Position numbers and translations under genes: made by a program. Shown piece after piece: positions 1 through 7,934 of a DNA stretch of 64,000 nucleotides. Numbering within the stretch: the first letter of the stretch is position 1; every line of letters begins with the position of its first letter. Where the stretch lies: NCBI RefSeq assembly GCF_007992115.1, contig NZ_BJZQ01000004.1:62001-126000 (forward strand), given 5' to 3'. Under the pieces are notes generated by a model. That model was given only the letters and a program-made list of their open reading frames with translations, was not told the DNA's origin and did no database searches. Origin of the DNA: Aeromicrobium flavum. GTDB taxonomy: Bacteria > Actinomycetota > Actinomycetes > Propionibacteriales > Nocardioidaceae.

Positions 1-1
1 G

Positions 2-205
2 CTGGCCGAGGACTGGGCCGACGCCGGCTTCCTGAGGATCCACCGCAGCCTCGTCGTGAACCGCGCGCACATCGTCGAGGTCCGGATGTCCTCGGGCCGC
101 GCGAGCGTCGTCGTCCCCGCTCCCGGTGGCGGCACGACCGAACTGCAGGTGGCCCGGCGGCACACGCGTGCGCTCCGCGAGCTGATCGGCGAGCACACGC
201 CGTGA
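2..205 (+). CDS. LytTR-family response regulator, C-terminal fragment
   Basis: Only the last 67 residues lie in the window; the gene begins upstream. The fragment contains 'FLRIHRSLVVN' followed by 'HIVEV', the typical end of a LytTR DNA-binding domain, in which the His-Arg-Ser stretch contacts DNA. Family knowledge: such proteins are response regulators of sensor kinase pairs and bind paired repeats upstream of their targets. Its stop overlaps the GTG of the next gene by 4 nt, so it is probably co-transcribed with the membrane protein and symporter that follow, and it may control solute uptake. The receiver domain cannot be seen here, so the response-regulator assignment is inferred. Confidence 0.8.
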   Translation: MAEDWADAGFLRIHRSLVVNRAHIVEVRMSSGRASVVVPAPGGGTTELQVARRHTRALRELIGEHTP

Positions 206-606
206 CGGAGCCGACCCCTCCGGCGGAGCCGTCGACCGGCCGGGTCCGGATCACCAGCCCGCTCTCGACGGCGTCGACCCATGTGCGCCGCACGGTGGGC
301 CAGGAGATCGACGAGGCCACCGGCGTCGGCGAGGTCTACATGCAGTCCCTCATCCGGTCCCAACTGCGCGCGGCGGCCACGGTCGCGATCACGCTGCTGC
401 TGACCGTCGTCAGCCTGCCCCTGGTCTTCCTGTGGGTCCCGGGCCTGAACGACGGCCGGGTCCTCGGCATCCCGCTGCCGTGGCTCGTCCTCGGGGGCGG
501 GGTCCATGCCGGCGTCATCGTGCTGGGCTGGCTGTACGTGCGCCACGTCGAGCGTGCCGAGCGCCTCTTCACGCACCTGGTCGAGCCGAGCGACGGCCGT
601 CCATGA
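202..606 (+). CDS. small two-helix membrane protein, DUF485-like symporter partner
   Basis: A 134-residue protein starting at GTG, overlapping the previous stop (GTGA). Residues ~1-50 are hydrophilic; two hydrophobic segments follow (about 54-78 and 88-112), then a short charged tail. The next gene, a sodium:solute symporter, overlaps it by 4 nt (ATGA). Small two-helix proteins of the DUF485 type precede acetate/pyruvate symporters in many actinobacteria, and the position here matches. The assignment rests on layout and topology rather than a clear motif. The N-terminal extension is longer than in typical DUF485 proteins. Confidence 0.6.
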   Translation: MTEPTPPAEPSTGRVRITSPLSTASTHVRRTVGQEIDEATGVGEVYMQSLIRSQLRAAATVAITLLLTVVSLPLVFLWVPGLNDGRVLGIPLPWLVLGGGVHAGVIVLGWLYVRHVERAERLFTHLVEPSDGRP

Positions 607-2108
607 GCCCCACGTGGGGGATCGTCGCGGTCTCGCTGGTCTCCATCGCAACGCTCGCCATCGGCGCCTTCGGCCTGCGGATCAGCCGGACCACGAGCGA
701 CTTCTACGTCGCCTCGCGGTCGGTCTCGCCGGTCCTCAACGGGTCGGCGATCAGCGGCGAGTACCTGTCGGCCGCCTCCTACCTGGGCATCGCGGGACTC
801 GTCCTCACCCACGGCGCCGACATGCTCTGGTACCCGATCGGGTGGACGGCGGGGTACCTGCTGCTGCTGGTGTTCGTCGCCGCACCGCTGCGGCGCTCGG
901 GCGCCTACACGATCCCCGACTTCGCCCAGGTGCGCCTGCAGTCGGTCGCGGTGCGGCGGGTGTCGACCGCGCTCGTCGTGGCGGTCGGGTGGCTGTACCT
1001 GCTGCCGCAGTTCCAGGGAGCCGGGCTGACCCTGCAGGCCGTCCTCGACGCGCCGCGCTGGGTCGGCACCGTGCTGGTGGCGGCCATCGTGACCCTCAAC
1101 GTCGTCCTGGGTGGCATGCGCTCGATCACGTTCGTGCAGGCTTTCCAGTACTGGCTGAAGCTGACCGCGCTGCTCGTGCCGCTGATGTTCCTGCTGCTGG
1201 CGTGGTCGCGCGACGGCCGGCCGGCCGCGCAGGCGTCGGCCGACTGGTGGACCCCGCTCGGCGTCGCCACCCCCGAGGCGATCTACGGCACCTACGCCGT
1301 CATCGTCGCGACCTTTTTGGGCACGATGGGCCTGCCCCACGTCGTGGTGCGCTTCTACACGAACCCCGACGGCCGGGCCGCGCGACGCACGACGCTGATC
1401 GTGATGGTGCTGATCTCGGCCTTCTACCTGCTGCCGACGTTCTACGGCGTGCTCGGACGGGTCTACGCCTTCGACCTGATCGCCTCCGGCCGCGCCGACA
1501 CCGTCGCCCTCGAGCTGCCGAGCCGGCTGATCGCCGGGTCGGGCGGCGAGCTCCTGACCGCCCTGGTCACGGCCGGGGCGTTCGCCGCGTTCCTCTCGAC
1601 CTCGTCGGGCGTGACGATGGCACTCGCGGGCGTGGTCGGCCAGGGCCTGAGCGACCACGGGCCGTGGCGCGGCCGGCTGTCGTCGATCGCGGCGCTGCGC
1701 ATCGCGGCCGCGGCGTGCGTGGCCGTGCCGCTGAGCCTGGCGTTCGTCGCCGAGCCGATCCCCGTGGCCAGCTCGGTGGTCTTCGCCTTCGCTCTGGCGG
1801 CCTCGACGTTCTGCCCCCTGCTGGTGCTCGGGATCTGGTGGCGGGGGCTCACCTCGGCCGGCGCGATCGCCGGACTGATCGGCGGCGGCGTGTGCGCCGG
1901 TGCCGCGCCCTTCGTCACCCTGGCCCTCGACGTCGACGGCTGGTGGGGCACGCTCATGAGCCAGCCGGCCGTCTGGTCGGTCCCGATCGGGTTCGGGCTG
2001 ATGATCGCCGTGTCACTCGCGACGCGATCACGGATCCCCGCCACCGTGGGGCGCACGATGGTGCGCCTGCACACGCCGGAGCGGGTGCAGGTCGACCGGC
2101 GGTTCTGA
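603..2108 (+). CDS. sodium:solute symporter (SSS family, acetate permease-like)
   Basis: A 501-residue polytopic membrane protein, the usual length of SSS carriers. It starts at the ATG overlapping the upstream stop. Residues 'DFYVASRSVSPVLNGSAI' followed by 'GEYLSAASYLGIAG' are the N-terminal signature of the ActP/MctC branch, which moves acetate, pyruvate or propionate with Na+ or H+. 'GTMGLPHVVVRFYT' in the middle is also conserved in that branch. About 13 transmembrane helices can be traced. Together with the small protein and the LytTR regulator upstream it probably forms a regulated carboxylate uptake unit; the substrate is inferred from the family. Confidence 0.85.
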   Translation: MSPTWGIVAVSLVSIATLAIGAFGLRISRTTSDFYVASRSVSPVLNGSAISGEYLSAASYLGIAGLVLTHGADMLWYPIGWTAGYLLLLVFVAAPLRRSGAYTIPDFAQVRLQSVAVRRVSTALVVAVGWLYLLPQFQGAGLTLQAVLDAPRWVGTVLVAAIVTLNVVLGGMRSITFVQAFQYWLKLTALLVPLMFLLLAWSRDGRPAAQASADWWTPLGVATPEAIYGTYAVIVATFLGTMGLPHVVVRFYTNPDGRAARRTTLIVMVLISAFYLLPTFYGVLGRVYAFDLIASGRADTVALELPSRLIAGSGGELLTALVTAGAFAAFLSTSSGVTMALAGVVGQGLSDHGPWRGRLSSIAALRIAAAACVAVPLSLAFVAEPIPVASSVVFAFALAASTFCPLLVLGIWWRGLTSAGAIAGLIGGGVCAGAAPFVTLALDVDGWWGTLMSQPAVWSVPIGFGLMIAVSLATRSRIPATVGRTMVRLHTPERVQVDRRF

Positions 2109-2109
2109 G

Positions 2110-2646
2110 TCAGACGCGGCGCGAGGTGTCGAGCCGGTCGAAGGCATCGAGGACCTGGCCCATCGTCGGCTTCTCGATCGTCGCGACCGGCGCCTCGGCG
2201 CGGCCCTCGCGCTCCTGGCGCAGGTGCCGCTTCACCGTCGACGTGGAGCAGCCCAGGCGCTGGGCCAGCTCGCGGCAGGTCTCGTCGGGATGGGCCTTGC
2301 GGGCCCCCATCACCTCGGCGTGGTCGACCGGTCCGCCGCCCACGCGGGCGGTGCCGTACGGGCTGGTGTCGACCTGGACCTCGATGCCGAGCTCGCGGCG
2401 CATCGTGCGGCGCTCGGCCTCGCTGGTGCACGCGAGGAACCCGGCGACGTCGACGTCGACGACGGCACGGTAGAGGCAGTCGGCCAGGACCGCGCAGCCG
2501 GCGCAACGGCGGTGGGCCGCGTCGCGCTTGGAGAGGTAGTCACGCCACTGCTCGACGGTGACGTCGCGGCGGCCCGGCGGGTTCAGCAGGGTCTCGTCCT
2601 GGTACATCGCCGGCGCCATGGCGCACGGTGGGAGGGTGGGCCTCAT
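2110..2646 (-). CDS. WhiB-like regulator with C-terminal helix-turn-helix
   Basis: A 178-residue protein. An AGGAG at 2653-2657 lies 6 nt before the ATG at 2646, which selects that start over an in-frame ATG at 2652. It has a cysteine at residue 8 ('LPPCAMAPAMY') and a Cys-x2-Cys-x5-Cys group ('HRRCAGCAVLADC') near residues 48-57, the pattern of WhiB [4Fe-4S] proteins, although the first gap (about 39) is longer than usual. 'GFLACTSEAERRTMRREL' replaces the common G-V/I-W-G-G turn. The C-terminal half carries a helix-turn-helix ('CRELAQRLGCSTSTVKRHL'), absent from typical WhiB proteins. It probably acts in the cytosol as a redox-responsive transcription factor; its targets cannot be seen. Confidence 0.7.
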   Translation of the reverse strand: MRPTLPPCAMAPAMYQDETLLNPPGRRDVTVEQWRDYLSKRDAAHRRCAGCAVLADCLYRAVVDVDVAGFLACTSEAERRTMRRELGIEVQVDTSPYGTARVGGGPVDHAEVMGARKAHPDETCRELAQRLGCSTSTVKRHLRQEREGRAEAPVATIEKPTMGQVLDAFDRLDTSRRV

Positions 2647-2678
2647 TGCCATCTCCTGGAGTTGCTGATGACTCCAGT

Positions 2679-3188
2679 CTAGAGGTACATTCCGCTCGTT
2701 TCGGAAGGTGTGACCTGTTCGTTGCCGTCGGTTCCGTCACCCTGGGGGCCGCCGGGAAGGGCGAGCCGCATGTTCTGCAGCTGGCTCTGCGCCTGCACCT
2801 GCTGGGCGTACAGCGCGGCCTGGATCCCGTGGAAGAGTCCCTCGAGCCAGCCGACCAGCTGGGCCTGGGCGACCCGCAGCTCGGCGTCGCTCGGAGCCTC
2901 GGCACCGAAGGGGAGGCTGAGCCGCTCGAGCTCGTCGACCAGCTCGGGCGCCAGGCCGTCCTTGAGCTCGTCGATCGACTGGTGGTGGATCTCGCGCAGC
3001 CGGGACCGGCTGGCCTCGTCGAGCGGAGCGGACTTCACCTCGTCGAGCAGCTGGCGGATCATGCCGCCGATGCGCATCACCTTCGCGGGCTGCTCGACCA
3101 GGTCGGTGAGCGGCGTGCGGGTGGGCTCGGAGTCCTGCGCGGCGGCCACGGGCTGGCCCTGGGGGTCGATGATCCGGTCGTCGGTCAT
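2679..3188 (-). CDS. bpa: bacterial proteasome activator Bpa
   Basis: A 169-residue cytosolic protein similar in length to mycobacterial Bpa (Rv3780, DUF2587). The central region (about residues 25-140) is predicted as long helices including 'DLVEQPAKVMRIGGMIRQLL' and 'VGWLEGLFHGIQAALYAQQV', characteristic of the family, which forms a dodecameric ring. The protein ends in 'SGMYL'; Bpa proteins dock on the 20S proteasome through a C-terminal G-x-Y-L tail, and that tail is preserved. Family role: ATP-independent opening of the proteasome gate for unfolded substrates such as HspR. It lies head to tail with the WhiB-like gene. No proteasome genes occur in this window. Confidence 0.92.
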   Translation of the reverse strand: MTDDRIIDPQGQPVAAAQDSEPTRTPLTDLVEQPAKVMRIGGMIRQLLDEVKSAPLDEASRSRLREIHHQSIDELKDGLAPELVDELERLSLPFGAEAPSDAELRVAQAQLVGWLEGLFHGIQAALYAQQVQAQSQLQNMRLALPGGPQGDGTDGNEQVTPSETSGMYL

Positions 3189-3231
3189 GGGCCCCAGCCT
3201 AGGCCGGGGAACCAGACCGCACGTCTCGACC

Positions 3232-4206
3232 TCAGCCGCGCAGGTCGAGCACGACCTTGCCCACGTGCGACGACTCCTCGAGGATCCGGTGGGCGTCGGC
3301 CACCCGCGACAGGGGCACGACCTCGTGGACGATCGGCCCCAGCCGGCCGGCCTCGATGAGCGGCCAGACCTGCTCGACGAGCTCGGCCACGATGGCCGCC
3401 TTCTCCTCCGCGGGACGGAAGCGCAGCGACGTCGCCGAGATCGTGCCCTGCTTCGCCAGCAGCGCGCCGAGGTTCAGCTCGCCCTTCATCCCGCCCTGCA
3501 TCCCGATGACGACGATCCGTCCCCCGCGAGCCAGCGCGGCGACGTTCTGGGCCAGGTACCTGCCGCCGATGATGTCCAGGACGACGTCGGCGCCGCCGAC
3601 CTCGCGGCACGCCTCGACGAAGTCGTCCTCGCGGTAGTTGACGACGACGTCCGCACCCAGGCCGCGCACGACCTCGGCCTTCTCGGCACTGCCGACCGTG
3701 GTGACCACGGTGGCGCCGAAGGCCTTCGCCAGGGGGACCAGCGTCGTGCCGATGCCGCTGCCGCCGCCGTGCACGAGCAGCGTCTGGCCCTCGGACAGCC
3801 CGGCCAGCATGAAGACGTTCGACCAGACGGTCGCGTAGGTCTCGGGGATGGCGGCTGCATCCACCAGCGAGACACCCGCCGGCACGCGCGCGACCTGACC
3901 CGCCGGAACGACGACCCGCTCGGCGTACCCGCCGCCGCTGAGCAGCGCGCAGACCTCGTCACCCACGGCGACGGACGTCACGCCCTCGCCGACCTCGGCC
4001 ACGACGCCGGAGCACTCGAGGCCGATGACGTCGGTCGTGCCGGGCGGCGGCGGGTAGTGCCCCTGCCGCTGCAGCAGGTCGGCCCGGTTGACCCCGGCCG
4101 CGGCGACGGTGATCGCCACCTCGCCCGGTCCGGGCTGGGGGTCGGGCAGTTCGGCGACGACGAGGCTGTCGGGGCCTCCGGGTTCTTCGACGATCACGGC
4201 TCGCAT
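3232..4206 (-). CDS. NAD(P)H quinone oxidoreductase, zinc-type alcohol dehydrogenase superfamily
   Basis: A 324-residue MDR-superfamily enzyme starting at the ATG at 4206 ('MRAVIVEEPGG'). The GroES-like substrate domain (about 1-125) contains 'GVNRADLLQRQGHYPPPPG', the signature of the PIG3/quinone oxidoreductase branch. The Rossmann domain follows with 'LLVHGGGSGIGTTLVPLAKAFG' split by the usual glycine-rich turn. The structural and catalytic zinc cysteines of true alcohol dehydrogenases are missing, as expected for this branch. It probably reduces quinones or enones with NADPH in the cytosol. It is divergent from the nitrilase-family gene, and only 34 nt separate the two start codons, so the promoters overlap. 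Confidence 0.85.
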   Translation of the reverse strand: MRAVIVEEPGGPDSLVVAELPDPQPGPGEVAITVAAAGVNRADLLQRQGHYPPPPGTTDVIGLECSGVVAEVGEGVTSVAVGDEVCALLSGGGYAERVVVPAGQVARVPAGVSLVDAAAIPETYATVWSNVFMLAGLSEGQTLLVHGGGSGIGTTLVPLAKAFGATVVTTVGSAEKAEVVRGLGADVVVNYREDDFVEACREVGGADVVLDIIGGRYLAQNVAALARGGRIVVIGMQGGMKGELNLGALLAKQGTISATSLRFRPAEEKAAIVAELVEQVWPLIEAGRLGPIVHEVVPLSRVADAHRILEESSHVGKVVLDLRG

Positions 4207-4240
4207 GGCCTCCACGGTAGTGACCGGCACACTGGTGCGT

Positions 4241-5014
4241 ATGCAGGTGACGCTCGTGCAGCTGGCCGCTGACCTCGACCCGGCCGCCAACCGTGAACTC
4301 GTCGTGGACTCGTTGCGCACCGTCGACGGACAGGACCTCGTGGTGCTGCCGGAGGCGATGATGCACGACTTCGGCCCGCCGGAGCACGACCTCGCCGCCG
4401 CGGCCGAGCCGCTGGACGGGCCGTTCGTGAACCTCCTGTCGCAGCAGGCGAGGCGCCTCGGCTCCACCATCGTCGCGGGCATGTTCGAGCGGACCGACGA
4501 CCTGCCGTACAACACCCTCGTCGTGCTCGGCCCGGACGGCGAACTGGTCACGACGTACCGCAAGATCCACCTCTACGACTCGTTCGGCTACCGGGAGTCC
4601 GAGCGGCTGCGCGCCGCCGACATCGCCCCGGTCGTGATCCCGGTCGGCGACCTCTCCCTGGGCCTGATGACCTGTTACGACCTGCGGTTCCCGGAGCTGT
4701 CACGGGCGTTGGTGGACGCCGGCGCCGAGGCGTTCGTCGTGCCCGCCGCCTGGGTCGCGGGCGAGCACAAGGTCGAGCACTGGCGCACGCTGCTGCGCGC
4801 GCGGGCGATCGAGAACACGGTCTGGGTCGCGGCCGCCGGGCAGGGCGGGTCGCGCTACAGCGGCCACTCCTTGGTCGCCGATCCGTGGGGAACTATCGTG
4901 GTCGAAGCCGCCGGGGGGAACGAGCAGGTCACCGCGCAGATGACGGTGGACGCCGTGCGGCGGTCCCGCGAGGTCAACCCCTCGCTCGCCAACCGGAGGA
5001 TGCAGACGCCGTGA
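4241..5014 (+). CDS. carbon-nitrogen hydrolase (nitrilase superfamily)
   Basis: A 257-residue cytosolic hydrolase beginning at ATG 4241. The three catalytic residues of the nitrilase fold are all present: Glu38 in 'VVLPEAMM', a lysine in 'TTYRKIHLYD' near residue 108, and a cysteine in 'GLMTCYDLRFPE' near residue 146. The sequence is closest to the Nit1/deaminated-glutathione amidase and omega-amidase branches, judging by 'KIHLYDSFGYRESE'. It may remove damaged (deaminated) glutathione-like or keto-amide metabolites; the substrate cannot be fixed by reading. Its stop overlaps the GTG of the next gene. Confidence 0.85.
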   Translation: MQVTLVQLAADLDPAANRELVVDSLRTVDGQDLVVLPEAMMHDFGPPEHDLAAAAEPLDGPFVNLLSQQARRLGSTIVAGMFERTDDLPYNTLVVLGPDGELVTTYRKIHLYDSFGYRESERLRAADIAPVVIPVGDLSLGLMTCYDLRFPELSRALVDAGAEAFVVPAAWVAGEHKVEHWRTLLRARAIENTVWVAAAGQGGSRYSGHSLVADPWGTIVVEAAGGNEQVTAQMTVDAVRRSREVNPSLANRRMQTP

Positions 5015-6063
5015 CGATCGCCCAGCCGGGCCGACGACGCCTCGACACGTCGGTCCCGACCCCGTACGAGGTCGCGACCCGCGAGCCGCGCGTCGCCTCC
5101 CGTCGATGGTCGCGCCTGCTGATCCTCGCGACGTTCGTCCTGTGGGTGCTCAGCACCGCGGGTGCGGCGACGTCGATCGCCGACGTGAACGCACCGTCGT
5201 GGCTGTGGCGGCCGTCGGCTGCCGCGCTGCTGGTGGCGTTCTCCCTGATCCTCACGCACCGGGTCGGCGGGTACATGCGCATCTGGGTCAGCCTCGCGAT
5301 CGTCCTGGCCGCGCTCGCCGTCGTCACCGAGGTCAACGGGCTCCTCGCGGCGGCTGCGGGGGCCACGGCCGTGCTGTCGGCCGTGACGTCGGTGGTCTTC
5401 ACCCGACCCGCCGACAGCCTGCTCGAGGTGCTGCGGGAGTACGTCGTGATGCTGTCCCTGGCGCTCAGCGGCGCCGCCGGCGTCGCCGCGTGGAACGCCA
5501 CGGTGGAGGTCCGCCCGTTCGGCCTCATGGTCATGGCCGTCTCGGTGACCTTGGCCGTCGCGATCGTGTGGCGGCTCGGATCCGGCCTCCACGGGCTGGG
5601 CCGCAACCAACTGAAGATCCTCATCGTCGTCGCCGTGCTGGCCGTCGGCCTGTTCTACTACGGCAGCTTCGTCCGCACGGCCGGCTCGCCCGCGCTGAAG
5701 AACCTGCTGGACGACACGATCGTGTGGCTGCGCCAGAACATCGGCGGCGTGCCGCGCCCGTACGAGTTCCTCATCGGCTTCCCGGCCCTGGTGGTCGGCA
5801 CCTCGATGCGCTCCCGGTACCGCGAGGGCTGGTGGGTCTGCGTCTTCGCCGTCGTCGGCACCGTGATCGTGGCGAACTCGCTCATCGACCCGCGGGCCTA
5901 CCCCTCGTACTTCGCGCTCTCGACGCTCTACAGCGCGATCATCGGCCTCGTGCTCGGGCTCGTCGTGCGCGCCGTGTTCTTCCGGCCGCGCGGCGGTCGT
6001 GCGGCCCGAGCGGTGCAGCAGTCCCGCCGTTCCGAGCCGAAGCGGCTCGCACCCCTGCGCTGA
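5011..6063 (+). CDS. polytopic membrane protein of unknown function
   Basis: A 350-residue protein with a GTG start overlapping the upstream stop (GTGA) and GGAGG about 12 nt upstream. After a charged 35-residue N-terminus come about ten hydrophobic segments with short loops, and a basic C-terminal tail. No catalytic or transport motif is recognised. A conserved-looking region 'GRNQLKILIVVAVLAVGLFY' and 'PYEFLIGFPALVVGTSM' could help a profile search. The operon-like link to the nitrilase-family gene gives no firm hint. A palindromic repeat lies just downstream. Confidence 0.65.
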   Translation: MTIAQPGRRRLDTSVPTPYEVATREPRVASRRWSRLLILATFVLWVLSTAGAATSIADVNAPSWLWRPSAAALLVAFSLILTHRVGGYMRIWVSLAIVLAALAVVTEVNGLLAAAAGATAVLSAVTSVVFTRPADSLLEVLREYVVMLSLALSGAAGVAAWNATVEVRPFGLMVMAVSVTLAVAIVWRLGSGLHGLGRNQLKILIVVAVLAVGLFYYGSFVRTAGSPALKNLLDDTIVWLRQNIGGVPRPYEFLIGFPALVVGTSMRSRYREGWWVCVFAVVGTVIVANSLIDPRAYPSYFALSTLYSAIIGLVLGLVVRAVFFRPRGGRAARAVQQSRRSEPKRLAPLR

Positions 6064-6098
6064 CCCCCGCGGACGCGCACCACCTTCCGCCGCCGCTG

Positions 6099-6163
6099 CC
6101 CACTTTTGGAACTCGTTCCACGTCGGATGGGACGTTCACGGTGAAACGAGTTCCAAAAGTGGG
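6099..6163. repeat. dispersed palindromic repeat, copy A (CCACTTTTGG family)
   Basis: Two 23-nt arms (6099-6121 and 6141-6163) pair with one mismatch around a 19-nt loop. The left arm begins CCCACTTTTGGAACTCG. It lies between the end of the membrane protein gene and tRNA-Ser(UGA), and a G-rich tract follows. Related copies are at about 24,603, 49,460 and 55,510. There is no T-run, so it is not a classical intrinsic terminator. Confidence 0.85.
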
Positions 6164-6244
6164 GGTGGGGCGATCCCGCATCCGGACGTCTCACGGCCGC
6201 TCTGCGAGAATCGCTCCAGGAGTCGTCGCCTCGGCGGTGGCCCT

Positions 6245-6333
6245 GGAGGGGTGCCGGAGTGGCCGATCGGAACCGCCTTGAAAGCGGTCGCTGGCAGCGA
6301 TGTCAGCCGCGGGTTCGAATCCCGCCCCCTCTG
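6245..6333 (+). tRNA. tRNA-Ser (anticodon UGA)
   Basis: Class II tRNA with a long variable arm. The acceptor GGAGGGG pairs with CCCCTCT (one G-U at the end). The anticodon stem ACCGC/GCGGT encloses loop CTTGAAA with TGA at 6279-6281. The T-arm is GCGGG-TTCGAAT-CCCGC. The CCA end is not encoded. All serine tRNA features are present. Confidence 0.95.
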
Positions 6334-6334
6334 C

Positions 6335-6778
6335 GTGACTCGTTACCGACTCGACCGGGCGCACCTGATGGTGCTCGCCGGCGCGTGCTTCATCGTGGCC
6401 GCCATCAGCGTGGTCGTGGCCTTCCTCGCGGCGGGCGGGGGCACCCTGTCCACCGGGGTGGTCATCGTGGCCGCGATCGTCGCCGTCGTGGCGCTGCTCG
6501 TGGCCGCGATCGCCAACCTGCGGCCTCCCGTGGTGCTGACCCTGGACCTCGCCGGCTACCGCGCGCGCGGCCGCCACGGCGACGGCACCTGGAAGCAGGT
6601 CGAGTCGGTCGAGGTCGACGACGGCCTGCTGCGCTTCACCGACGGCGCGGGCGCCGTCACCGCGTTCCCGCTCAGCCTCATCGACCGCACGCGCCGGGCC
6701 GAGCTGATCCGCGAGGTCTACGACCGGCTCAACACCGCGAACGGCTACCGCCGCTTCGATCCCACCGGCGGCAGCTGA
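6335..6778 (+). CDS. two-helix membrane protein with cytosolic C-terminal domain, unknown
   Basis: A 147-residue protein if started at the GTG directly after the tRNA; an in-frame ATG at 6368 would shorten it by 11 residues, and no ribosome site decides between them. Two hydrophobic segments (about residues 12-35 and 42-64) are followed by a soluble domain of about 80 residues with alternating strands ('WKQVESVEVDDGLLRFTDG') that resembles a small PH-like or cytosolic regulatory module. The function is unknown. The gene is squeezed between two serine tRNA genes, and transcription may enter from the first tRNA. Confidence 0.6.
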   Translation: MTRYRLDRAHLMVLAGACFIVAAISVVVAFLAAGGGTLSTGVVIVAAIVAVVALLVAAIANLRPPVVLTLDLAGYRARGRHGDGTWKQVESVEVDDGLLRFTDGAGAVTAFPLSLIDRTRRAELIREVYDRLNTANGYRRFDPTGGS

Positions 6779-6793
6779 CCCGGGAACGACAAA

Positions 6794-6819
6794 GGTGGAG
6801 CAGGATCACCTGCTCCACC
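6794..6819 (-). terminator. terminator downstream of tRNA-Ser(GCU)
   Basis: A perfect 11-bp stem (6794-6804 with 6809-6819) and an ATCA loop, followed on the minus strand by CTTTG. It lies just 3' of the minus-strand tRNA and could also stop the plus-strand gene ending at 6778. Confidence 0.75.
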
Positions 6820-6825
6820 CTTGGT

Positions 6826-6915
6826 TGGCGGAGATGGAGGGATTTGAACCCTCGAGAGGTTTGAACCTCAACCCGCTTAGCAGGCGGGCGCACTAGGCCA
6901 CTATGCGACATCTCC
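6826..6915 (-). tRNA. tRNA-Ser (anticodon GCU)
   Basis: Read on the minus strand, the acceptor GGAGATG pairs with CATCTCC, the anticodon loop is CTGCTAA (GCT), the variable arm is long, and the T-arm is GAGGG-TTCAAAT-CCCTC. A CCA end is encoded (6826-6828). Confidence 0.95.
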
Positions 6916-6959
6916 AGACAACCGGATCAGGATACCCACCCCGACCCCCAGTCACCGAA

Positions 6960-7607
6960 TCAGGGCGAGCGCTTGACGATCGAGGAGCCTCGCTCGTGGA
7001 ATTCCGAGGGCAGCTCCGCCAACGGCGTGGCCTCGTGGGGATGGTTCCGCATCCCGTCCAGGAGCAGGGCGCGCATCCGCTGGGCGAGCCATTCGCGGTT
7101 CTCCGGCGCGGCCGTGTGGACCGCGCCGAGCATGAGCGGAGCGGCGCTGAGGTCGGCGACCGACAGGTCGGGGCGTGCCATGCCCTCGGCGATGGCCCGT
7201 TCCACCAGCGACCGCAGGGTGCCCACCCACCGGTCGGTGGGACGGTAGTCCGGGTCGTTGATCGCCTGACGGCGCATGACCTCGGCCACGATGCGCCGGT
7301 CGATCATCACCTGCGTGGCCTCGTCGAGGACGAGCTCGATCCCCTCCCAGCCCGACTCGATGAGCAAGGCCCGCTCGGCGATCTCGTCGAAGAGCGCGAT
7401 GTGCCGGTCGTAGAGCGCGCGCCACAGCTCCTCCTGCGAGGCGAAGTTGCGGTAGAGGGTGCCCGTGCCGACCTTCGCCGCCGCCGCGAGCCCGTGCATG
7501 GGTGCGTCGAGGCCGTTCGCGGCGAAGTAGACCTCGGCGGTGTCGATGATGCGTTCCCGGTTGGCCACGGCGTCGCGGCGCATCGGAACACGGGGCGTTT
7601 CTGACAT
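6960..7607 (-). CDS. TetR/AcrR family transcriptional regulator
   Basis: A 215-residue protein starting at ATG 7607 ('MSETPRVPMRRDAVANRERI'). Residues ~10-55 form the TetR DNA-binding domain; 'LAAAAKVGTGTLYRNFASQEEL' carries the recognition helix and the typical Y-x-x-F end. The C-terminal part is an all-helical ligand-binding and dimer domain. No neighbour is an obvious target: a tRNA-Ser lies downstream and tRNA-Arg is divergent upstream. TetR proteins usually repress and respond to small ligands; ligand and operator are unknown here. Confidence 0.88.
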   Translation of the reverse strand: MSETPRVPMRRDAVANRERIIDTAEVYFAANGLDAPMHGLAAAAKVGTGTLYRNFASQEELWRALYDRHIALFDEIAERALLIESGWEGIELVLDEATQVMIDRRIVAEVMRRQAINDPDYRPTDRWVGTLRSLVERAIAEGMARPDLSVADLSAAPLMLGAVHTAAPENREWLAQRMRALLLDGMRNHPHEATPLAELPSEFHERGSSIVKRSP

Positions 7608-7707
7608 CGGATCCAACCTAGCGCGAGAGCGCGGAACGGGAGTTGCCTCACCCAATTTCGCACCTCGGCAGGGTTCACGGTAGACTCGTCGAGGCCCGTG
7701 AGGGCGT

Positions 7708-7783
7708 GCGCCCGTAGCTCAACGGATAGAGCATCTGACTACGGATCAGAAGGTTAGGGGTTCGAATCCCTTCGGGCGCACCA
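7708..7783 (+). tRNA. tRNA-Arg (anticodon ACG)
   Basis: The acceptor GCGCCCG/CGGGCGC, D-arm AGCTCAACGGATAGAGC, anticodon loop CTACGGA (ACG), T-arm AGGGG-TTCGAAT-CCCTT and an encoded CCA are all visible. Confidence 0.95.
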
Positions 7784-7785
7784 CG

Positions 7786-7819
7786 ACCCCCGGTCGACCA
7801 TCAGGTCGGCCGGGGGTTT
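7786..7819 (+). terminator. terminator of tRNA-Arg
   Basis: A 13-bp stem (7787-7799 with 7804-7816, one G-T pair), ATCA loop, then TTTCTTCG. It begins 3 nt after the CCA end. Confidence 0.85.
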
Positions 7820-7934
7820 CTTCGTTTCCAGCTCTTCGCCACCGTGGAACATCCTTGGCGGTCCTTGTCAGTGACTCCTGAGCAACACGCGCATTCCGTC
7901 ACGAGCGAGGAAAGGTCTGTGTCAGCCTCTTCGC

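Noticed and set aside
336-1658. Long minus-strand open frame (440 codons) opposite the symporter
   Set aside because: High GC leaves long antisense frames; the translation is Arg/Gly/His-rich without motifs and the plus-strand symporter is clear.
6099-6163. Calling the CCACTTTTGG palindromes ordinary rho-independent terminators
   Set aside because: No T-run follows, loops are long (15-19 nt) and the outer sequence is conserved, which simple terminators do not need.
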